Positions 7,989-16,204 of a stretch of 64,000 bases of DNA are shown one piece after another (positions within the stretch are counted from its first letter, which is position 1; every line of letters starts with the position of its first letter). The stretch covers positions 62,001 through 126,000 of the forward strand of contig CAZKQJ010000004.1 in NCBI GenBank assembly GCA_964554875.1, in the 5' to 3' direction. This stretch comes from Marispirochaeta sp964554875. GTDB taxonomy: Bacteria > Spirochaetota > Spirochaetia > JC444 > Marispirochaetaceae. The notes under the pieces are model-generated. The model saw only the letters and a program-made list of their open reading frames with translations, ran no database searches and was not told where the DNA came from. The position numbers were made by a program, and so were the translations under genes.

Positions 7989-9740
7989 ATGGCTATTTCG
8001 CAAAATGTAATCAATGAGATAAGCGACAAGACATCCATGGTGGATATTGTCTCCGAGTACACGAGCCTCAAGTTTTCCGGCGGACAGTTCAGCGGGTTGT
8101 GCCCTTTCCATTCGGAGAAAACTCCCTCATTCTCGGTAAATGAGGAGAAAAAGCTTTTCTACTGCTTCGGATGTCACAAGGGTGGGAATCTTTTCCAGTT
8201 TGTCATGGAAATGGAAAAACTGAGTTTCTCAGAGGCTGTACGTTTCCTCGGACAGCGGGTCGGGGTCGATATTCTGGAGGAAGCCGACAGAAAACATGAA
8301 ACCATGGTTGGAGCTCTCTTTGATCTCTACGCAGGCGTTACCCGAAGTTTTCATTATCTTCTCAAGGAAAGTGGAGACGGCAAAAAGGCTCTGGATTACC
8401 TTTACAGCCGGGGGTTTTCAGATACTGTCATTGATGAATTTCAGCTGGGTTATGCTCCCGAAGATCCCGGCTGGCTCCATGATTTCCTGAGAAAGAAGGG
8501 GTACTCCCCTGACTTTCTGGCTGAATCCGGACTCTTTTCTCGCAGAGATTCCCGCTATCCACTTTTTCGAAACCGCCTCATTATACCTATAGCCTCGACT
8601 CAGGGCAGAATAATAGCCTTTGGAGGGCGCCTTCTCGAGGGGGAAGGGCCGAAATACCTGAACAGCCCCGAGACTCCGATCTTTAAAAAGAGCAGGACCC
8701 TTTTCGCTCTTAACAAGGCAACGAAAGCGATGCGTAATTCAGGCCGCTTCTTTCTCTGTGAAGGCTATATGGACGTTATGGCCCTTTACCAGGCTGGAAT
8801 TGTCGAGTCCCTGGCCCCTCTGGGAACATCCTTCACCCAGGATCAGGCAAACCTTCTAAAGCGCTATGCAGACAGGGGAATCCTTCTTTTTGACAACGAT
8901 AAGGCCGGTCAAACCGCTGCCGGTAAATCGATTATCCTGTGTGCCAAATCGGGAATAGAGACCTCCATAGCAGCTGTGTCGGGAGGCAAGGATCCTGCGG
9001 ACATCCTGGAAAAAGAAGGTGGTCAGGCGTTGCAAAAATTATTACAATATACTATAAATAGTTTTGATTATCTTGTGGAAAGGGCCATGGCCCGTTTCCC
9101 CGCAGGTACACCGGAAGGAAAGCACCGCATTCTTTCCGAGCTTGCCCCTTTTATAGAGGCACAGGACTCAGCGGTTAAACGGGACGGGTACCTTGGTCGC
9201 CTGTCCGATATGTTGGAGGTCAACGTTACTGCACTGACTGCTGATCTTTCGCAAAAAACCAGGCCGTCTCGAAATGTTCCGCGGGAGCAGAAAGATCCGG
9301 AGCGAATAGGTTCGGATCTTTTCCTCATGTTAGGCGCAGCTGCCTACCCCGAACATTTTCCTTTTATACGCCAGTACGTCAACGCAGACGACTTGAGGGA
9401 TCCCCGGGCACGGCAGCTTTTCATCATTCTGGAAGATGCCTACAGACGGGATGAGTTGGATATGAATGCTATTGCCCAAAATGTCGATAATGAAGAAGTT
9501 CGGGGTTTGATTTTCGATAAGGCTTTTTCGGGTGAGCTTGGGTCCGATCCAAAGCTGGTTCTTCAGGAAGCACTGCGCAGGGTCAGGTACGGAGCGCTTT
9601 CCCGAAGACAGAAAGATGTAATACGCGAGCTGGACAAGGCCGAGCGTAATGGCGTTTCCCGTGAGGAGCTGAAGAATTTACTGACTGAGAAAATGTACCT
9701 GACCGAGGAATTGCAGAAACTAAGGGTGAGACAGGCATGA
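7989..9740 (+). CDS. dnaG: DNA primase DnaG
   Basis: 583 residues. It makes RNA primers at the replication fork with the helicase DnaB (encoded at 34601-35938 on the other strand). The CHC2 zinc motif is C38-H41...C59-C62 (LCPFH and YCFGCHKGG). The TOPRIM core follows, with FLCEGYMDVMAL and the acidic LLFDNDKAG. The C-terminal region is the helicase-binding part, slightly short but intact. Its last 4 bases overlap rpoD, the classic dnaG-rpoD macromolecular-synthesis arrangement; rpsU, often first in that operon, is absent here. Confidence 0.97.
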   Translation: MAISQNVINEISDKTSMVDIVSEYTSLKFSGGQFSGLCPFHSEKTPSFSVNEEKKLFYCFGCHKGGNLFQFVMEMEKLSFSEAVRFLGQRVGVDILEEADRKHETMVGALFDLYAGVTRSFHYLLKESGDGKKALDYLYSRGFSDTVIDEFQLGYAPEDPGWLHDFLRKKGYSPDFLAESGLFSRRDSRYPLFRNRLIIPIASTQGRIIAFGGRLLEGEGPKYLNSPETPIFKKSRTLFALNKATKAMRNSGRFFLCEGYMDVMALYQAGIVESLAPLGTSFTQDQANLLKRYADRGILLFDNDKAGQTAAGKSIILCAKSGIETSIAAVSGGKDPADILEKEGGQALQKLLQYTINSFDYLVERAMARFPAGTPEGKHRILSELAPFIEAQDSAVKRDGYLGRLSDMLEVNVTALTADLSQKTRPSRNVPREQKDPERIGSDLFLMLGAAAYPEHFPFIRQYVNADDLRDPRARQLFIILEDAYRRDELDMNAIAQNVDNEEVRGLIFDKAFSGELGSDPKLVLQEALRRVRYGALSRRQKDVIRELDKAERNGVSREELKNLLTEKMYLTEELQKLRVRQA

Positions 9741-11584
9741 CAGAGCTGATCAATGATCCAGCTGTTACCAAGCTTTTGGAATACGCAAAAAAGAAAAAAA
9801 AGATCACCTATGATGAGATTAACGACTTTCTACCCGAAGAGATTGTCAACTCAGAGAAAATCGAGGATGTGTTCAGCATTTTGGAACAGCATCATGTCGA
9901 AATTGAGGAGGATAATCTGGATTTGAATATGCCATCCATTACCGAAGAAGACGAAGCAGAAGATGTCTCTCTGGAAGATGATTCCGATGAATTATCCGAG
10001 GACTTCGAAAGCTCAGACGAAATAGATGCAAGCGATGAATCCGAAGAGGAAGAGGAAAAGGCAAAGGTCTCCGCGTCAAAGAAGCGAGTTGTCCTTGGGG
10101 ACAAAGATTCTGCCATAGATGATCCAATCCGCCTGTATTTACGGGAAATTGGAAAGGAGAACCTTCTGACGGCGGAACAGGAGGTGGAACTCTCGAAGCG
10201 CATGGAGGACGGTGAGAATATCATAAAACAGGTTGTCAAAGCTTCCGGCCTTATAATACCTGAGATTTTTCACCTGATCCAGAAAACCTTCTCAAAGGTT
10301 GATCCCAGGGAGATGGACCTTTCGAAAAAAGAGATATCTGAACTGCTTGCTGAACGCCGCCGCCTCAACCAGTTTTACCGCGAACCCCTTCGTGTTCTTG
10401 CTCCGGGGATCCGACAGTATATCGACCAGAAAAACAAACTTGTCTCTCTGGGTGAAGACATCCTGTCCAGCTCCGAACTTGCCGCGAAACGGGCGACGTT
10501 GATAAAGAAGATTGCCGGTATCGATCTGCATCAGGAGGAGATTCTCCTTTTGTCGGACAAGTTCTCCAATGCGGAAAAGAAGATTAAACGCTACCGCAAG
10601 GAGCAGCAAAGAATCGAAAGGCGACTGCGAGTAAGCAGCACCAGAGAACTGAGAACCATGGGCCGCGGCCTTGCGATTCCGGATGAGCGCAGGAAAATAG
10701 AATCTGACCTCGAGCTCAGCGCGGATGAAATAAAAGAGAAGATTCGTCAGATTCAGATCACCGAAAAAAAACTGAGGAATCTGGAGATTGAGTTCGAAGA
10801 GAGCATAGAGTCCATCCTTGAACATGCTGAACGTATATCCAGGGGTCAGCACATGATGAAAGGGGCCAAAGACAAGCTTATTCAGGCAAATTTGCGGCTG
10901 GTTGTGAGTATTGCCAAGAAATACACCAACCGGGGGCTGCATTTCTTTGATCTTGTCCAGGAAGGCAACATCGGACTCATAAAAGCAGTTGAGAAATTCG
11001 AATACCGCAAGGGATACAAGTTCTCCACCTATGCCACATGGTGGATCAGACAGGCCATTACCCGTTCGATTTCCGACCAGGCCAGGACAATACGGGTGCC
11101 TGTGCACATGATCGAACAGATAAACAAGGTCGTACGGGAATCCAGGCAACTCATGCAGGTTCTCGGCAGGGAACCCTCCGATGAGGAAGTTGCAGAACGT
11201 CTTGGCTGGTCGGTTGCCAGGGTAAAATCCGTCAAGAATGTCGCAAGGGAGCCTATATCCCTCGAGACTCCAATAGGAGAGGAGGAGGACTCCCTGCTCG
11301 GTGATTTTATCGAGGATAAGGATATTGAGAATCCGGCAAGCCAGACAGCCTTCAAGCTGCTGCAGGAACAGCTTCAGGATGTATTATACACCCTGCCGCC
11401 ACGGGAACAGGAAGTTCTTAAGATGCGTTTCGGCCTCGAGGATGGATATTCCCTGACCCTTGAAGAGGTTGGTCTCTATTTTAATGTAACCAGAGAGAGA
11501 ATACGCCAGATCGAGGCAAAAGCTCTCCGTCGTTTGCGCCACCCGAAACGAAGCCGGCGACTGAAAGATTATATCGATAACTAA
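9737..11584 (+). CDS. rpoD: Primary RNA polymerase sigma factor RpoD (sigma-70)
   Basis: 615 residues. The N-terminus carries a region 1.1-like start followed by a very acidic linker (residues about 70-110, runs of Glu and Asp). Region 1.2 begins near DDPIRLYLREIG. A non-conserved insert is followed by region 2 (ANLRLVVSIAKKYTNRGL, then TYATWWIRQAITRSI, which reads the -10 box), region 3, and region 4 (VTRERIRQIEAKALRRLRHP), which reads the -35 box. These near-canonical readers fit the TTGACA/TATAAT-type promoters seen in this window. It overlaps dnaG by 4 bases. Confidence 0.97.
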   Translation: MTELINDPAVTKLLEYAKKKKKITYDEINDFLPEEIVNSEKIEDVFSILEQHHVEIEEDNLDLNMPSITEEDEAEDVSLEDDSDELSEDFESSDEIDASDESEEEEEKAKVSASKKRVVLGDKDSAIDDPIRLYLREIGKENLLTAEQEVELSKRMEDGENIIKQVVKASGLIIPEIFHLIQKTFSKVDPREMDLSKKEISELLAERRRLNQFYREPLRVLAPGIRQYIDQKNKLVSLGEDILSSSELAAKRATLIKKIAGIDLHQEEILLLSDKFSNAEKKIKRYRKEQQRIERRLRVSSTRELRTMGRGLAIPDERRKIESDLELSADEIKEKIRQIQITEKKLRNLEIEFEESIESILEHAERISRGQHMMKGAKDKLIQANLRLVVSIAKKYTNRGLHFFDLVQEGNIGLIKAVEKFEYRKGYKFSTYATWWIRQAITRSISDQARTIRVPVHMIEQINKVVRESRQLMQVLGREPSDEEVAERLGWSVARVKSVKNVAREPISLETPIGEEEDSLLGDFIEDKDIENPASQTAFKLLQEQLQDVLYTLPPREQEVLKMRFGLEDGYSLTLEEVGLYFNVTRERIRQIEAKALRRLRHPKRSRRLKDYIDN

Positions 11585-11614
11585 ATAAATTACAATACGA
11601 GGGCAATAAGCATT

Positions 11615-12400
11615 ATGATGACCGAGGTTTTTGACAAATTACGTACCCTGCAGGACATACTTTCGCAGAAGTACGAAATTGAACGAGAAATCCACGATAT
11701 TCCCAAGGCGCTTACCACCAAAACAGAACTGCTGAACCGTCTCAGGAAGTCGTATATCGAGAAAAACTCCAAGCGCGAGCGTATTAATGAAAAAATCAAG
11801 TCTCTGCGTATAAAACTCTCAGACGCTGAAACTCAGCGGGAAACCTATGAAAAGCAGATGGACCAGATTACAACACAGCGTGAATACGAAGCCCTGGATA
11901 AAGAAATCCGCGACGCCACCGAAAAAGAGCAGCAGCTGCGTAAGGATATTATCCGTGAAGAAAAGGAGCTTGAAGAGATTAATGCCACCCTTGAAAGGGA
12001 AGAGAGCATGATCCAGCTCCAGGAAGAGGAACTGGCGTCGGAACAGGAAAAGATAAAAAATGAGAGTGCCCAGAAGCAAGATGTTCTCAGACAACTTGAG
12101 GATGAAGAAAAGGATGTAATTCCGGGATTGGACGAAGACATCCTTTTCAAATTCGAAAGAATCATTCGGTCAAAATCCGGTGTGGGTATTGTACCGGTAA
12201 AGGCGTCCGTATGTACCGGATGTCATATGCAGCTTCCGGCTCAATTTGTAAATGATGTACGAAACGGAGAAAAGATTCTTTTTTGTCCTTACTGCAGCCG
12301 GATACTTTTTTACAGTGAATCGGAAATTTCTGAAGATGCCTACTATTTCCAGGATGAAGACACGGGAAGTCTTGCGGACCTTGTAGATTCCGAAGAGTAG
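11615..12400 (+). CDS. Coiled-coil protein with C4 zinc ribbon (DUF164 family)
   Basis: 261 residues. A long charged coiled coil (about residues 10-180, Glu/Lys/Arg rich) ends in a zinc ribbon with two cysteine pairs, CTGC near 203 and CPYC near 227. This is the layout of the DUF164/zf-RING_7 family, whose members are proposed to bind nucleic acid; the role is not settled. After the ribbon comes an acidic tail. Two ATGs occur in a row at 11615 and 11618 and the SD (GAGGG) is about 10 bases away, so the start may shift by one codon. It lies between rpoD and RNase P RNA. Confidence 0.85.
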   Translation: MMTEVFDKLRTLQDILSQKYEIEREIHDIPKALTTKTELLNRLRKSYIEKNSKRERINEKIKSLRIKLSDAETQRETYEKQMDQITTQREYEALDKEIRDATEKEQQLRKDIIREEKELEEINATLEREESMIQLQEEELASEQEKIKNESAQKQDVLRQLEDEEKDVIPGLDEDILFKFERIIRSKSGVGIVPVKASVCTGCHMQLPAQFVNDVRNGEKILFCPYCSRILFYSESEISEDAYYFQDEDTGSLADLVDSEE

Positions 12401-12417
12401 GGTTAAACTACAGAATT

Positions 12418-12792
12418 GAAGCAGACCAGATAGTCGCCGCAGGTTTTTTGCCTGCGGAGGAAAGTCCGGGCTCCGCAGAACAGGATGCCGGGTAACTCCC
12501 GGGCTGTGTAGCGCTTCCTGTGAAGTACTATACAGACAGACAGTGCCGCAGAAAGGAAACCGCCCTGCACCAAAATCAACGATTTTGGTGCAGGGTAAGG
12601 GTGAAAGGGCGGGGTAAGAGCCCACCGCTTCCAGGGTGACCTGGAGGGCATGGTAAACCTCATCCGGAGCAAAGCCATACAGCAGAAGGGTTGTTCGCCC
12701 ATAATCTGCGGGTAGGCTGCAATAGACTGCCGGTAACGGTAGTCACAGATAGATGGCTATCCACGACAGAATCCGGCTTACAGGTCTGCTTC
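12418..12792 (+). ncRNA. rnpB: RNase P RNA (bacterial type A)
   Basis: The catalytic RNA of RNase P, which trims tRNA 5' leaders. The universally conserved blocks are visible: GAGGAAAGTCCGGGCTCC near 12458, the ACAGAAAC-like region (CAGAAAGGAAACCGCC) near 12549, GGTAAGAGCCCACCG near 12613, and GGTAAACC near 12652. P1 is formed by GAAGCAGACC at 12418 and GGTCTGCTTC at 12783. A perfect 14-bp P12 hairpin lies at 12566-12596. No clear promoter or intrinsic terminator is seen on either side, so it may be processed from a longer transcript. Ends are set by P1 pairing and could be off by a few bases. Confidence 0.95.
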
Positions 12793-12815
12793 TTTATTTT
12801 ATATACGAGGCAACG

Positions 12816-13769
12816 ATGCAACTACCAAAGGATCGGTTCAACTTTTCACGTGCATCCCAGGGATACGGAAGGCGTAAAAGCGGACTGAAAATGCTAGTAT
12901 CCGGCATTGTTGTTATACTTTCCATAACCGTCGGTGCGCTCTCCATAAACAAGATCATGCAGGTCAACGTTAACGAACTGAGCAAGCGGGAAGAGCTGAA
13001 GCTCCTCTGGGAGCAGATGAACTATGAGGAGATAAACCTGCAGTGCACGGAAATCCTGAGTTCTTCCCCCCTCAACCTTGAAGCTCTTATATACAACGGT
13101 TTTGCATATTTTTACCGTGGTGTTGCCAAGTTTACTCTGGAAGACAAAATACCTCTCTTTGACCAGGCCATTCACTATCTCAGGCTCGCAGACCTCTCCG
13201 GAGACTATCCTTTGAAGGGGAGCGTGCACTATATCCTGGCAAAAACGTATTATCATAAAGGTCGTTATTACTCTGATCTTGCGATAGACTATATGCTGAG
13301 TTCCCTGGAACTGGGTTACCAGGGAGCAGACAGTTATGAGTATCTGGGCCTTGCGTATTCAGAACTGGGGGAGTACGGTGCGAGTGTAGAATACTTCGAG
13401 AAAGCCCTTGATCAAAATCCTTCCGATACTTTATATCTTGTTCTTGGGCAAACCTATTTTTCAATGGAGGAGTTTTCCAGAGCAGAAGAAACCCTTCTGC
13501 GCTGCCTGAACGCCACGGAAGATGTGGCGACACAACAAAAAGCCCGTTTTCTGCTGGGCAGGATCTATATGAATCGGAAGGAATACCTGAAAGCTGAAAA
13601 GCAGTATCGAGAGATACTGTCAATAAACAGAAATTCTGCGGATTCATATTTTTATTTGGGCTCGATTTATGACGAATTGAATGATACTATCAAAGCGCGC
13701 GCAGAATGGCGTAAAGCGCTTGCGATTGACCCGACGCACCATGGAGCGCGTCAGAAACTTTACAACTAA
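12816..13769 (+). CDS. Membrane-anchored TPR protein
   Basis: 317 residues. A basic N-terminus and one membrane segment (about residues 29-50) anchor a periplasmic or extracytoplasmic domain made of tetratricopeptide repeats, e.g. ADSYEYLGLAYSELGEYG, followed by a repeat unit starting DTLYLVLGQTYF, and ADSYFYLGSIYDEL near the end. I chose the ATG at 12816, with GAGG six bases upstream; the longer frame would start inside RNase P RNA. Its position directly ahead of mreBCD suggests a link to cell-shape machinery, but no specific function can be read. Confidence 0.85.
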   Translation: MQLPKDRFNFSRASQGYGRRKSGLKMLVSGIVVILSITVGALSINKIMQVNVNELSKREELKLLWEQMNYEEINLQCTEILSSSPLNLEALIYNGFAYFYRGVAKFTLEDKIPLFDQAIHYLRLADLSGDYPLKGSVHYILAKTYYHKGRYYSDLAIDYMLSSLELGYQGADSYEYLGLAYSELGEYGASVEYFEKALDQNPSDTLYLVLGQTYFSMEEFSRAEETLLRCLNATEDVATQQKARFLLGRIYMNRKEYLKAEKQYREILSINRNSADSYFYLGSIYDELNDTIKARAEWRKALAIDPTHHGARQKLYN

Positions 13770-13785
13770 TGCTGGAGGATTCCTT

Positions 13786-14829
13786 ATGGGAGCTTTTAAT
13801 ATCGCCGACGCGTTTTCCACGGAAATAGGTATAGATCTTGGCACCTGCAATACCCTCATATACGTCAGGGGAAAAGGTATTGTCATCAGCGAGCCTTCCG
13901 TTGTCGCAGTTGAACGGGGAACAAAAAAAGTAGTTGCCGTCGGTGTTGAAGCGAAAAGGATGCTCTGGAAGACTCCCGGGGATATCATCGCAATCCGGCC
14001 GCTTCGGGACGGAGTTATCGCGGACCTGGAGACAACGGAAAAGATGATCCGTTACTTCATCAGCAAAGTTCTTCCACGACGCTGGTTCGTAAAACCAAGA
14101 ATGGTCATCGGTGTCCCGACCTGCATTACTGAAGTCGAGCGCAGAGCAGTTGAAGAGGCTGCGTATAAAGCCGGGGCCAGAGAGGTAAAGGTCATCGAAG
14201 AATCCCTCGCCGCAGCTATCGGTGCAAAGATTCCCATTTTTGAACCTGCAGGTCATATGATCTGCGATATCGGCGGCGGAACAACAGAAATTTCTGTAAT
14301 CTCCCTGGGCGGTATGGTTGTAAGTAAAGCTATCCGTATTGGAGGGGATGAGTTTGACGAGGCAATAATTAAACATGTCAGAAACGTACATAACCTGATT
14401 GTGGGTGAACAGACGGCTGAAAACCTTAAAATCAAAATTGGCAATGCAATAGCAGATAAAACCATAGAAAAGATGGAAATTAAAGGTACGGATGCAATTA
14501 CCGGTCTCCCGCGGCGTCTTGAAATTGACTCCGTCGAAGTCAGGGAAGCACTTCAGGAACCGACAAATGCAGTTATCGAGGAGATAAAACGAACTCTGGG
14601 ACAGACCCCGCCGGAACTTGCAGCGGATATTGTTGAACGAGGAATTGTCATGACCGGAGGCGGATCGCTCCTTAAAGGCTTACCCAAGCTCATCAGTAAG
14701 GAGACAGGCGTACCAGTTATTCTGGCCGAGGACCCTCTGCTGTGTGTAGCCAACGGAGCAGGAATGTATTTTCAGCATACAAAGGATATGGCAAGTAACC
14801 AGACAATCTATAATAATCTCAATACGTAA
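13786..14829 (+). CDS. mreB: Rod-shape-determining actin homologue MreB
   Basis: 347 residues, full length. It forms membrane-associated filaments that guide lateral wall synthesis. Actin-fold phosphate loops are clear: IGIDLGTCNTLIYV near residue 14, DIGGGTTEISVISLGG near 165, and VMTGGGSLLKGLP near 290. The start at 13786 has a GGAGG ribosome site at the right distance; the frame is open 105 bases further upstream but those codons overlap the TPR gene. First gene of the elongasome block mreBCD-PBP2-rodA. Confidence 0.97.
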   Translation: MGAFNIADAFSTEIGIDLGTCNTLIYVRGKGIVISEPSVVAVERGTKKVVAVGVEAKRMLWKTPGDIIAIRPLRDGVIADLETTEKMIRYFISKVLPRRWFVKPRMVIGVPTCITEVERRAVEEAAYKAGAREVKVIEESLAAAIGAKIPIFEPAGHMICDIGGGTTEISVISLGGMVVSKAIRIGGDEFDEAIIKHVRNVHNLIVGEQTAENLKIKIGNAIADKTIEKMEIKGTDAITGLPRRLEIDSVEVREALQEPTNAVIEEIKRTLGQTPPELAADIVERGIVMTGGGSLLKGLPKLISKETGVPVILAEDPLLCVANGAGMYFQHTKDMASNQTIYNNLNT

Positions 14830-14834
14830 ACCTT

Positions 14835-15701
14835 ATGAACGAAACTGGTTTTCTCTTCAAGCGCCGAAGGGGTTTGACACTCCTTGCGGCCTTGTTTTTG
14901 AGCCTTCTCATACTCGTGGTGGATACAAAATCTTTTACCATTAATCCCGCACAATTCGGCTATTCCGTTCTTTCCACTTTTCAGATCGGATTTGCAGGTG
15001 TAAAGAATTTTTTCCGTGAAACTGCAAACTCCATCACTGAGCTTAGACGGTTGAAAAGCGAATATGAAGCACTTCGGGAGAAAATGGAGGATTATCAGCT
15101 TATTCAGCGAGATATTGTAAATCTTAGAAGCGAGAACGAAAGGCTTAGAACCCTTCTTGAACTAACGGAAGAACTTGAATACAGACACATCCCTTCGCGA
15201 ATAATTGCGAAAGACCCCTCGGGTTACTTCCATTCCTTCACCATTAATAAAGGAAGCCGGGACGGGATTTCCAAGGACATGCCTGTTATCGCCTATCAGC
15301 AGGGATTCCAGGGCGTCGTGGGTAAAATACTCGAAGTGGGGCCTTTTACATCCCGGGTGCTTCCCTTGATCTCCGCCAATTGTTATGTCAGCAGCAGACT
15401 GCAGAACTCACGTTTTGAAGGACTCGTTCAAGGCGGCGGCGGAATCAACCATCCGATAGTTATGAGGTATGTTGTCAAGGCTGCCAGGGAAGAGATCCAG
15501 TTCGGAGACCTTGTGGAAACCTCCGGACTTGATTCCATATATCCACCGGATATTTTTATCGGACGGGTACGTTCAATTGGATCCAAAGAGTGGGAACCTG
15601 ACCTGGAGCTTTCCATTGAACCGATTATCGATTTTTCCCGCCTGGAGTATGTCGTTGTACTTGATATACAGACACTTTCTACCGGAGATACACCCGAATG
15701 A
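14835..15701 (+). CDS. mreC: Rod-shape-determining protein MreC
   Basis: 288 residues. One N-terminal membrane helix (residues about 15-33) is followed by a coiled coil (about 65-105) and the beta-barrel periplasmic domain with the family segment AKDPSGYFHSFTINKGSRDG and the GLVQG region. MreC links MreB/MreD to PBP2 and activates wall synthesis. The start is 5 bases after the mreB stop, with a weak ribosome site, so coupling to mreB translation is likely. Its stop overlaps mreD by 4 bases. Confidence 0.95.
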   Translation: MNETGFLFKRRRGLTLLAALFLSLLILVVDTKSFTINPAQFGYSVLSTFQIGFAGVKNFFRETANSITELRRLKSEYEALREKMEDYQLIQRDIVNLRSENERLRTLLELTEELEYRHIPSRIIAKDPSGYFHSFTINKGSRDGISKDMPVIAYQQGFQGVVGKILEVGPFTSRVLPLISANCYVSSRLQNSRFEGLVQGGGGINHPIVMRYVVKAAREEIQFGDLVETSGLDSIYPPDIFIGRVRSIGSKEWEPDLELSIEPIIDFSRLEYVVVLDIQTLSTGDTPE

Positions 15702-16204
15702 TTCGTCATCCTGCAGTGCAAATAATTATATTGACGGGTTTACTCCTTCTGGAGACTGTTTTTGTTCGCGAACTTGGTTTCATTGGATTTGAGCCGGGTA
15801 TTTATCTTGTTTTTTTTATTTTCATCGCCCATGCACAAGGATCAATGCGTGCAGTCATTATCGGTTTTTCTATCGGTCTGGCTGTTGATTTTTTATCCGC
15901 AGCTCCCCTTGGTTTACATAGTTTTTCTCTAAGCCTGCTTGGTTTTCTGTCGGGAACCTTACGGGGGAAAATCTTTCTCGATCCTATTTTCATGCCAATG
16001 GTTCTCATGTTTTTTTCCGGACTTGTCAATCTGTTTACCGTTACCCTGCTTATCGCCATTTTTTCACTGTCCGTTTCGAGCCATCCCTTTTCCGCCTCAT
16101 TTCCATGGATACTGCTGTTTCATGCCCTTATCTCTCCTATCTGTTTCGGACTTTTACGACTTAGCGGGACGGTACCCCTCAATATACGGAGTGAGGACAG
16201 ATGA
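15698..16204 (+). CDS. mreD: Rod-shape-determining protein MreD
   Basis: 168 residues, almost entirely hydrophobic, with about five to six membrane helices, as expected of the integral-membrane partner of MreC. Sequence conservation in this family is low; position between mreC and PBP2, with 4-base overlaps on both sides, makes the call secure. The GxAVDFLSAAPLGLHSFSL-type segment near residues 55-75 is typical of MreD. Confidence 0.93.
   Translation: MIRHPAVQIIILTGLLLLETVFVRELGFIGFEPGIYLVFFIFIAHAQGSMRAVIIGFSIGLAVDFLSAAPLGLHSFSLSLLGFLSGTLRGKIFLDPIFMPMVLMFFSGLVNLFTVTLLIAIFSLSVSSHPFSASFPWILLFHALISPICFGLLRLSGTVPLNIRSEDR

Noticed and set aside
10292..11149. 285-codon frame antisense to rpoD
   Set aside because: Shadow of a highly conserved gene, no ribosome site and no recognisable domain.
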